Below the pieces are notes generated by a model, which was not told the origin of the DNA, ran no database searches, and saw only the letters and a list, made by a program, of their open reading frames with translations. A stretch of DNA of 11,196 nt from an uncultured Erysipelotrichaceae bacterium. GTDB lineage: Bacteria > Bacillota_I > Bacilli_A > Erysipelotrichales > Erysipelotrichaceae. This document shows positions 5,939-11,196 of this stretch, piece by piece; within the stretch, counting starts at the first letter, position 1; each line of letters starts with the position of its first letter. The stretch lies in NCBI GenBank assembly GCA_902795525.1, contig CADBLN010000126.1:1-11196 (forward strand). The letters run 5' to 3'. The position numbers were made by a program, and so were the translations under genes.

Positions 5939-6952
5939 ATGGCAACAGTAGCGAAGAACGATAAGAAAAGAATCACTATTTATAGTGTTGCCCATGAGGC
6001 TGGCGTTTCTCTTGCTACGGTTTCTAGAGTAATAAATGATTCTGATGTTGTCAAAGAAGAAACAAAAAAGCGAGTCCAAGAAGCAATTATAAAATTGGGA
6101 TATAGACCTAATGCTATTGCTCAGGGCTTAGCTTTAAAGAAAACCACTTCGATAGCATTGATTGTTCCAGATAGTAGTTTTAATTACATTGGTAAGGTGA
6201 TAAATGGCTTGTTAGATGTCGCAAAAATCTATAAGTACAGTGTAACCTTGCATACCTCAACAGAGGGAATTAATGAAATGAGCGAAATTGTGGATAATGT
6301 TATTAAAAGTCATGCTGATGGTATTATCCTATACAACGATTCATTCTCACCGCAGGATATTGAAACATTAAATGAGTTCAATGTTCCGATGGTGTATTTG
6401 GATAACTGCTACTCAAGTGATATTGCTTGCAGTGTCTATATTGACTACAAACAAGCAGTATATGAAGTTGTAAAGAAGTATTTAGATAATGGGATTGATG
6501 ATATTGTAATCATTGAAGACCGCAAGAATCCAATAAATATTGAAGAAGTTGTAAAAGGAACAAAAAAGGCCTTTGAAGAGAAGGGAAAACAATTTGATGC
6601 TTTGATTAGGATTCCAAGTGAGTATCACTCTTCATACAATTATTTAGTTGAATATTTTTCAACTCATAAACACCAACTAGTATTGACTTATCGTGATTCC
6701 CAAGCTATAGCGGTGCTAAATGCTTGTAGTGAGAACAACGTTAAGATTCCTGATGAGATGGAATTAATATGTGTAAGAGGATCACGATATACAGATATGG
6801 TTAGACCTCAAATTTCTTCATTTGAAGTTCCAGGATATGACTCTGGTTCCTTAGCGATGAGGATAATGACAAAGATGTTGAACAATGAAGATATTCCTCA
6901 AAAGGAATTGAAGCTAAACTATGTTTACAAGAAAAAGGGTTCAACAAAATAA
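5939..6952 (+). CDS. ccpA: LacI-family regulator, divergent CcpA (catabolite control protein A) type
   Basis: This 337-residue protein has an N-terminal helix-turn-helix of the LacI family (ITIYSVAHEAGVSLATVSRVIN, after an 11-residue basic extension), the hinge helix NAIAQGLALKKTT, and a periplasmic-binding-protein-like core. CcpA binds cre sites together with HPr-Ser46-P to control carbon metabolism. Support for CcpA over other LacI members: close likeness in the DNA-binding and hinge region (LGYRPNAIAQGLALKKTT), the MVRPQISS segment around R289 where the HPr-contact arginine of CcpA falls, the SLAMRIMTKMLNNE end, and the position after murC/ytxG/ytxH-like genes as in Bacillus. The core is divergent: the usual GFDN before MVRPQ reads CVRG here, placing R280 where effector-pocket Asp normally sits. 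It follows the helical protein gene by 2 nt, with AGAGGA at 5927-5932, and shares the 4710 promoter. Alternative: a lineage-specific LacI regulator with another ligand. Confidence 0.8.
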   Translation: MATVAKNDKKRITIYSVAHEAGVSLATVSRVINDSDVVKEETKKRVQEAIIKLGYRPNAIAQGLALKKTTSIALIVPDSSFNYIGKVINGLLDVAKIYKYSVTLHTSTEGINEMSEIVDNVIKSHADGIILYNDSFSPQDIETLNEFNVPMVYLDNCYSSDIACSVYIDYKQAVYEVVKKYLDNGIDDIVIIEDRKNPINIEEVVKGTKKAFEEKGKQFDALIRIPSEYHSSYNYLVEYFSTHKHQLVLTYRDSQAIAVLNACSENNVKIPDEMELICVRGSRYTDMVRPQISSFEVPGYDSGSLAMRIMTKMLNNEDIPQKELKLNYVYKKKGSTK

Positions 6953-6968
6953 TTAAAAAATACAAAAG

Positions 6969-7007
6969 ACTCCTAAATGAATCAATTCTCAGAATTAGGA
7001 GTTTTTT
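6969..7007 (+). terminator. Intrinsic terminator after the ccpA-like gene
   Basis: ACTCCTAA (6969-6976) pairs with TTAGGAGT (6995-7002), and six T follow (7002-7007). The 18-nt loop is longer than usual and can form a small inner stem (GAA/TTC). It separates the regulator unit from the ABC transporter unit. Confidence 0.85.
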
Positions 7008-7040
7008 ATGTGCAAAAGATTATGTATATTTGAATTCTTG

Positions 7041-7049
7041 TGTTAAAAT
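7041..7049 (+). promoter_or_regulatory. Probable extended -10 promoter of the amino acid ABC transporter unit
   Basis: TGTTAAAAT is an extended -10 of the form TG-n-TAAAAT, and no good -35 lies at 17 nt upstream. The predicted start is near 7056, inside the perfect palindrome at 7051-7064. The 129-nt gap 6953-7081 thus holds a terminator, this promoter, the palindrome and a GAAAGG ribosome site (7068-7073). Confidence 0.5.
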
Positions 7050-7050
7050 A

Positions 7051-7064
7051 TTAAACATGTTTAA
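7051..7064. promoter_or_regulatory. Perfect 14-bp palindrome, candidate operator
   Basis: TTAAACATGTTTAA is its own reverse complement over all 14 bases. It covers the predicted transcription start and lies just before the ribosome site of the permease gene, where a bound repressor would block initiation. I cannot assign a regulator; it lacks the central CG of a cre site, so CcpA binding is not indicated. Confidence 0.5.
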
Positions 7065-7081
7065 AAAGAAAGGCATGAGTT

Positions 7082-7753
7082 ATGGATGCTAGGGTGTGGG
7101 GAATCCTTTTGGATTCATTCTGGAAGATATTAATTAAAGGGATTCAAGTTACTATCCCTTTAACAGTTTTGTCTTTCTTTTTTGCGATGATTATCGCACT
7201 TGTAACAGCGATGATTCAATATGCCAATGTTCCAATTTTAAAGCAAATAGTACGTTTCTACATTTGGATTATCAGAGGAACCCCATTACTAGTTCAATTG
7301 TTAGTTGTATATTTCGGTTTGCCAAACATTGGAGTGAGGCTAGAAGCTTTCCCGGCTGCGGTCATTGTATTCTCCATTAATGAAGGAGCTTATTGCTCGG
7401 AAACGATGAGGGCAGCATTAGAGGCGGTGCCTGTAGGGCAGGTAGAAGCAGGATATTGTGTAGGAATGAACTATCTGCAAATAATGTGGAGAATTGTTAT
7501 TCCACAAGCCTTGAGAACTGCTTTTCCACCATTATCCAACTCCTTAATTGGAATGGTTAAAGATACTTCTCTCGCCTCAAACATTACAGTGGCTGAAATG
7601 CTGATGCAGACACAAAGAATTATTGCTCGTGTTTATGAACCTATGGCATTGTATTTGGAAGTAGCGTTGATTTATTTGGTTTTCTCCACAATTTTAACTT
7701 GGCTGCAAAGATATGGAGAAAAGAAACTTAACGCATATGAAGGGAGTAAATGA
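7082..7753 (+). CDS. Polar amino acid ABC transporter permease (HisM/GlnP type, possibly cystine)
   Basis: This is the membrane subunit of a type I ABC importer, 223 residues, the normal length. It has about five membrane spans (for example around residues 23-46 and 69-80, and near 188-208). RGTPLLVQL (65-73), typical of the polar amino acid permease family, is present. The cytoplasmic EAA coupling loop reads EAGYCVGMNYLQIMWRIVIPQALR (from E122), with the conserved G and the I-PQALR end that docks on the ATPase. GMVKDTSLASNITVAEM follows, a family hallmark often seen in cystine/polar amino acid permeases. As only one permease gene is present, the channel is probably a homodimer. The start ATG has GAAAGG 8 nt upstream; the ATG at 7075 runs quickly into a stop. 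Its stop codon is followed directly by the ATPase gene. Substrate is inferred only from general resemblance. Confidence 0.93.
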   Translation: MDARVWGILLDSFWKILIKGIQVTIPLTVLSFFFAMIIALVTAMIQYANVPILKQIVRFYIWIIRGTPLLVQLLVVYFGLPNIGVRLEAFPAAVIVFSINEGAYCSETMRAALEAVPVGQVEAGYCVGMNYLQIMWRIVIPQALRTAFPPLSNSLIGMVKDTSLASNITVAEMLMQTQRIIARVYEPMALYLEVALIYLVFSTILTWLQRYGEKKLNAYEGSK

Positions 7754-7755
7754 TT

Positions 7756-8508
7756 ATGGCAGTATTATCAGTTAATAACATCCATAAGACATTTGAAGAT
7801 ACTCCTGTACTTAAAGGCGTTGATTTGGAAATAAATCAAGGGGATGTAGTCGCAATATTAGGGCCAAGTGGTTCTGGAAAGACAACATTATTGCGTATTA
7901 TTAACTTTTTAGAAAAAGCTGATCAAGGTGAATTGACATTTGATGGCACCACTTATGATTTGAAAACAATTAGTAAAAAAGACATTGCAAGGATTAGAAG
8001 TAAAACAGGATTTGTTTTCCAAAACTTTAACCTTTTTAAGAACAAGACAGCATTAGAGAATGTAACTGAAGGCTTAATTGTTGCCCGCAAAATGGATAAA
8101 CAAGAAGCAGAAAAAATAGGTAAAGAGATGCTGGATAAAGTTGGGATGTCAGATAGATATGACTATTTCCCAAGTAAACTATCAGGTGGCCAACAACAAC
8201 GTGTGGCGATTGCTAGAGCTTTAGCGCAAAGTCCCGAAATAATTTATTTCGATGAACCAACAAGTGCACTTGATCCAGAACTAATTGGAGAAGTATTAAA
8301 TGTTATGAGGGATTTGGCAAAAGAAGGGATGACAATGCTGGTTGTCACCCATGAGATTAGTTTTGCTCATAATGTTTCCAATAAGGTTATTTTTATGGAA
8401 GATGGTGTCATTGTGGAAGAGGGAGAATCACATGAGTTTTTTGCCAATCCAAAACAAGACAGAACAAGAGAATTCTTGCGCTTAATAGAAGCGCGTCATG
8501 ATAACTAG
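7756..8508 (+). CDS. Polar amino acid ABC transporter ATP-binding protein (GlnQ/TcyC type)
   Basis: This is the ATPase subunit that powers the importer on the cytoplasmic face of the membrane. From the ATG at 7756 it is 250 residues, the normal length. All nucleotide-binding elements are intact: Walker A GPSGSGKTT (36-44), Q-loop VFQNFNLF, signature LSGGQQQRVAIARAL, Walker B IIYFDEPTSALDP with catalytic Glu, and the switch histidine in VVTHEI. The FNLF after the Q-loop is typical of the amino acid subfamily. Two starts are possible: ATG 7750, which overlaps the permease stop as ATGA and lies only 3 nt from the GGAG, and ATG 7756, which has 9 nt spacing. I prefer 7756; the difference is two residues. 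It is translationally coupled with the permease. Confidence 0.95.
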   Translation: MAVLSVNNIHKTFEDTPVLKGVDLEINQGDVVAILGPSGSGKTTLLRIINFLEKADQGELTFDGTTYDLKTISKKDIARIRSKTGFVFQNFNLFKNKTALENVTEGLIVARKMDKQEAEKIGKEMLDKVGMSDRYDYFPSKLSGGQQQRVAIARALAQSPEIIYFDEPTSALDPELIGEVLNVMRDLAKEGMTMLVVTHEISFAHNVSNKVIFMEDGVIVEEGESHEFFANPKQDRTREFLRLIEARHDN

Positions 8509-8522
8509 AAGGAGGATTATAT

Positions 8523-9320
8523 ATGAAGAAGGTTATTAATTTATTAATAGGAGCTTTAATAGTACTAACCACGGCAGCATGTCAGAGTTCAAAACCAAAT
8601 ACCGATGCTACTACACTTGATAGTATTAAAAGTGCTGGCAAGATTGTTGTAGGGCTGGAAGGAACATGGCAACCATGGTCATACCACAACGAAAAAGAAG
8701 AACTAGTTGGCTTTGATGTTGAGGTTGCTAAAGCAGTAGCAACTAAATTGGGTGTTGAAGCAGAAATTGTTGAATGTGAGTGGGATGGTTTGTTGGCTGG
8801 TCTTGATTCAGGAAGATTTGACATTGTTGTAAATGGTGTTGATGTTACTGAAGAACGTTCACAAAAATACAACTTTACTACTCCATACGCCTATGTTAAA
8901 ACAGCTTTGATTGTTTTAAACACTAATGAAGAGATTAAAACATTTGAAGATTTAAAGGGTAGAGTTACAGCTAATTCAATTGGTTCAACATACATGGAGT
9001 TAGCTGAATCATATGGCGCAGAAGTATTGGGAATAGATACTTTGGAACAAACAATCGAAATGTTAAAGGCAGGCCGTGCAGAAGCAACATTAAATTCAAC
9101 TTTATCATTCTATGATTATATGGCTGTACAACCAGATGCACCTATCAAGATCGTATGTGAAACTGAAGATGCTTTAGCAGTGGCAATTCCAACTAGAAAG
9201 ACAGATAAAGATGCTAGTTTGACAGAAGCAATCAGTACAGCAATTAGTGAACTAAGAGCCGAAGGAACTTTAAAACAATTAAGTGAAAAGTACTTTGGCG
9301 GTGATGTAACTAGTGAATAG
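8523..9320 (+). CDS. Amino acid ABC transporter substrate-binding lipoprotein (SBP family 3, cystine-like)
   Basis: This 265-residue protein captures the ligand outside the membrane and delivers it to the permease. It begins with a lipoprotein signal peptide: MKK, a hydrophobic segment, then LTTAAC with Cys20 as the predicted lipid anchor; the threonine at -3 is less usual than leucine. The mature part is a bilobed family 3 binding protein: GKIVVGLEGTWQPWSY, then GFDVEVAKAVATKLGV, then WDGLLAGLDSGRFDIVVNGVDVTEERSQKYNFTTPY (the family signature with the ligand-gripping Arg), IGSTYMELAE, and the hinge-side DTLEQTIEMLKAGRAEATLN. The EGTWQPWSY and WDGLLAGL segments resemble L-cystine and related binding proteins, but I cannot fix the ligand. 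AAGGAGG at 8509-8515, 7 nt before the ATG, predicts high expression. It is the last gene of the transporter unit. Confidence 0.94.
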   Translation: MKKVINLLIGALIVLTTAACQSSKPNTDATTLDSIKSAGKIVVGLEGTWQPWSYHNEKEELVGFDVEVAKAVATKLGVEAEIVECEWDGLLAGLDSGRFDIVVNGVDVTEERSQKYNFTTPYAYVKTALIVLNTNEEIKTFEDLKGRVTANSIGSTYMELAESYGAEVLGIDTLEQTIEMLKAGRAEATLNSTLSFYDYMAVQPDAPIKIVCETEDALAVAIPTRKTDKDASLTEAISTAISELRAEGTLKQLSEKYFGGDVTSE

Positions 9321-9343
9321 AAAAATCAATAAAACCATGACGC

Positions 9344-9369
9344 AGGCTAATGTTTAATTAGCCTTTTTT
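9344..9369 (+). terminator. Intrinsic terminator after the ABC transporter unit
   Basis: AGGCTAAT (9344-9351) pairs perfectly with ATTAGCCT (9357-9364) around a 5-nt loop, and six T follow (9364-9369). It ends the transporter unit 24 nt after the stop codon and separates it from the pseudouridine genes. Confidence 0.92.
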
Positions 9370-9377
9370 ATGTGCTT

Positions 9378-9395
9378 ATATGATATAATTCATAT
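9378..9395 (+). promoter_or_regulatory. Extended -10 promoter of psuK-psuG, flanked by an inverted repeat
   Basis: TGATATAAT (9381-9389) is a full extended -10 with a perfect TATAAT. The -35 region (GCCTTT, 9361-9366) is poor and falls in the preceding terminator. The -10 is framed by a 6-bp inverted repeat, ATATGA (9378-9383) and TCATAT (9390-9395), which could be an operator or a chance pattern in AT-rich DNA. The predicted start of transcription is near 9396. Confidence 0.6.
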
Positions 9396-9405
9396 GGTAG
9401 TAACA

Positions 9406-10329
9406 ATGAAAGAAAACAATTACATAGTTGGAATTGGAGCTGCTAACATAGATATATCTGGGCGAAGCACAAGCGGAATAAAAACCTTTGACTCAAATCC
9501 AGGAAAGATAAGTATGTCAGTTGGTGGTGTCACTAGAAATGTTTTAGATAATTATTGCCGATTAGGTGGCAATGCTTATCTTTTAGCTTGTTTAGGAGAT
9601 GACCTGTTTGGTAAGTATATTGCTTCATATAGTGAAGCAGCGGGAATTGATATGTCTTGTGTTAATAGAATTCATCAAGGCTCCAGTTGTTATGTCAACG
9701 TTTTGAATAATGATGGTGAAATGGAAGTGGCCATAAGTGATATGGCTATTATTGAAAACCTTAATGTTGATTATTTTAAACGTCATGATAAGATTATTGG
9801 TGGCAGTGAAATAGTAATGTGTGATCCATCACTACCATCTGCTAGTTTAGACTATCTGTTTCAAACCTATGACAAGCCAATCTTTGTGGATACGGTAAGC
9901 CGGGCATATGCTTCAACAATAGCAAACAAGCTAGAAATGTTCCATACTGTAAAAGCAAATAAGTTGGAAGCTGAGATACTAGCAGGAAAGGAAATAAACG
10001 ATTCGCAAGATGTTGAACTGGCTGCTAGCATAATCTTGGGTAAAGGTGCTAAAAGGGTATTTATTACTCTAGGGAAAGATGGTTGTTATTATGCCAGTAA
10101 AAAAGAAAAGCTCTTTTACAAGCTAGACTATCAACCAAACATTAAAAATGTCACTGGGGCAGGAGATGCTTTCATGGCAATGCTTATTCATTGTTATATG
10201 GCAAATGCTGATACATTGACTACCTTAAAGATGGCAAGTGCCAGCAGTTGCATAGCACTAGAAAGTGAAAACACTGTTAGTGAAGATATGAGTTTAGAAA
10301 ATGTAAGAAGAATATTACAGGAGAAATAA
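9406..10329 (+). CDS. psuK: Pseudouridine kinase (PfkB family) PsuK
   Basis: PsuK phosphorylates pseudouridine to pseudouridine 5'-phosphate with ATP, the first step of pseudouridine breakdown. The PfkB/ribokinase fold is clear: N-terminal IVGIGAANIDISGR, the substrate-side GGVTRN (40-45; GGVxRN is typical of PsuK), LGGNAYLLACLGDDLFG, a KANKLEAE segment, VFITLGKDG, and the C-terminal anion hole with catalytic base NVTGAGDAF (248-256; D254). At 307 residues it has the usual length. The frame is open from ATG 9370, but that and ATG 9394 lie upstream of or at the predicted transcription start (near 9396), so ATG 9406 is the best choice. Its ribosome site is weak (GGTAG, 9396-9400). psuG follows after 3 nt, which confirms the pathway and narrows the PfkB substrate. 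Confidence 0.9.
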   Translation: MKENNYIVGIGAANIDISGRSTSGIKTFDSNPGKISMSVGGVTRNVLDNYCRLGGNAYLLACLGDDLFGKYIASYSEAAGIDMSCVNRIHQGSSCYVNVLNNDGEMEVAISDMAIIENLNVDYFKRHDKIIGGSEIVMCDPSLPSASLDYLFQTYDKPIFVDTVSRAYASTIANKLEMFHTVKANKLEAEILAGKEINDSQDVELAASIILGKGAKRVFITLGKDGCYYASKKEKLFYKLDYQPNIKNVTGAGDAFMAMLIHCYMANADTLTTLKMASASSCIALESENTVSEDMSLENVRRILQEK

Positions 10330-10332
10330 ATT

Positions 10333-11196
10333 ATGAAAGAATACTTAAGCATTACGGCGGAGATTAGACAAGCTTTGGAAGAAGGAAAACCAGTTGTAGC
10401 TTTAGAAAGCACAATTTTAAGTCATGGCATGCCTTTTCCAGAGAATGTGGAATTTGCTCACAAAGTTGAAGAAATTGTAAGAGGTCAAGGAGCGATTCCT
10501 GCAACAACAGCTATTATTGATGGCAAATTAAAAGTTGGTTTAAGCAGTGAAGAATTAGACTTGATGTGTAAAGGGGAAGGTGTTGGCAAGGTTTCAAGAA
10601 GAGATGTTGCTACATATCTGGCAACTAAACAAACAGGTGCAACGACAGTTGCAACTACAATGCTAATAGCTGAGCTTGCTGGCATTAAAGTATTTGCTAC
10701 AGGTGGAATTGGTGGTGTTCATAGAGGTGCTGAAACAACTATGGATATCTCAGCAGATTTACAAGAGTTAGCTCATACAAGCGTGGCAGTAGTTTGTGCT
10801 GGCGCAAAGCAGATTCTTGATTTAGGTTTGACCCTGGAATACCTTGAAACATATGGTGTGCCAGTTCTAGGCTTGAGAACTGATGAATTCCCAGCATTCT
10901 ATTGCAGAACTAGCGGCTACAAACTTGATTACAATTGTCAAAGTGAAGAAGAAATTGCCAAGATTCTGAAGACTAAATGGGATTTAGGATTAAAAGGTGG
11001 TGTTGTTATTGGCAACCCAATTCCTGAAGAATATGCCTTAGATTATGATGATATGGAAAAGGTAATTGATAAAGCATTGAAAATGGCTGACGAACAACAT
11101 ATAAGAGGAAAGTATATTACTCCATTCTTACTGGCACATATCAAAGATATGACTGAGGGAGTAAGTTTTGCTTCAAACTTGCAGCTAGCTTATAAC
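10333..11196 (+). CDS. psuG: Pseudouridine-5'-phosphate glycosidase PsuG, 3' end cut by window edge
   Basis: PsuG cleaves the C-C glycosidic bond of pseudouridine 5'-phosphate to uracil and ribose 5-phosphate (reversible in vitro). The 288 visible residues cover nearly all of the roughly 305-residue family protein; the frame is open to the last base. Motifs are strongly conserved: ALESTILSHGMPFP, GKVSRRDVA, FATGGIGGVHRGAE, DISADLQEL and VVCAGAKQILDL. By alignment from memory with E. coli PsuG, the residues matching Glu31, Lys93, Asp149, Lys166 (the Schiff-base lysine) and Asn289 are E25, K86, D142, K159 and N282, all present. AGGAG at 10319-10323 lies 9 nt before the ATG, within the end of psuK. 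The two genes are clearly one operon. A pseudouridine transporter, if any, would be expected further downstream. Confidence 0.97.
   Translation, partial: MKEYLSITAEIRQALEEGKPVVALESTILSHGMPFPENVEFAHKVEEIVRGQGAIPATTAIIDGKLKVGLSSEELDLMCKGEGVGKVSRRDVATYLATKQTGATTVATTMLIAELAGIKVFATGGIGGVHRGAETTMDISADLQELAHTSVAVVCAGAKQILDLGLTLEYLETYGVPVLGLRTDEFPAFYCRTSGYKLDYNCQSEEEIAKILKTKWDLGLKGGVVIGNPIPEEYALDYDDMEKVIDKALKMADEQHIRGKYITPFLLAHIKDMTEGVSFASNLQLAYN

Noticed and set aside
7010..7023. cre-like sequence TGCAAAAGATTATG near the transporter promoter
   Set aside because: It lacks the central CG and the right-hand CA of the cre consensus, so CcpA control is not supported.
8523..9320. Reading the binding protein as a pseudouridine or nucleoside binder because psuK-psuG follow
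   Set aside because: The sequence is of the amino acid family 3 type, and a strong terminator plus a new promoter separate it from psuK.

Overview
This is a low-GC, Gram-positive-type chromosomal segment that is densely coding, with every gene on the + strand. UGA is used as a stop (murC ends in TGA) and no TGA falls inside a gene, so the standard bacterial code applies and the organism is not a Mycoplasma-type Mollicute. Strong AAGGAGG-type ribosome sites, two lipoprotein signal peptides, a CcpA-type LacI regulator and the gene order point to Bacillota. My guess is an Erysipelotrichia-like or Bacilli-like lineage, but that rests on general impression and not on a marker gene. I see no mobile elements, CRISPR arrays, tRNAs or rRNAs.

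Layout. (1) 1-873 is the 3' part of pnp (PNPase), closed by a hairpin. (2) 956-4701 is a tight four-gene unit: trmB (tRNA m7G46 methyltransferase), a lipoprotein of unknown function, a 334-residue probably disordered protein of unknown function, and murC. It ends in a strong terminator that overlaps the murC stop codon. (3) 4760-6952 is a three-gene unit: a DUF948/YtxG-like membrane protein, a long charged helical protein in the YtxH position, and a CcpA-like LacI-family regulator. Its near-consensus sigma-A promoter lies partly inside the preceding terminator. (4) 7082-9320 is a polar amino acid ABC importer (permease, ATPase, lipoprotein binding protein; cystine-type is my best guess). A perfect 14-bp palindrome sits at its predicted transcription start. 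(5) 9406 to the window edge holds psuK and psuG, which degrade pseudouridine to uracil and ribose-5-phosphate; psuG is cut by the edge about 15-20 codons before its expected end.

The order trmB - (unknown) - murC - ytxG-like - ytxH-like - ccpA matches, from memory, the Bacillus subtilis order trmB ... sftA - murC - ytxG - ytxH - ytxJ - aroA - ccpA. The disordered protein before murC therefore sits in the slot that holds the DNA translocase SftA in Bacillus. It has no motor domain. It does have a hydrophobic/basic N-terminal helix, two SP[IL][FY]G motifs plus a related TPFG, and an exact match to the sliding-clamp-binding consensus QL[SD]LF at its extreme C-terminus. I consider this the most interesting object in the window: a candidate adaptor between the replication clamp and the cell-division or envelope machinery.

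All four transcription-unit boundaries have the same compact design: an intrinsic hairpin followed within a few tens of bases by an extended -10 (TGnTAAAAT or TGATATAAT) or a full promoter. Three of the four predicted 5' leaders are only 10-15 nt long.
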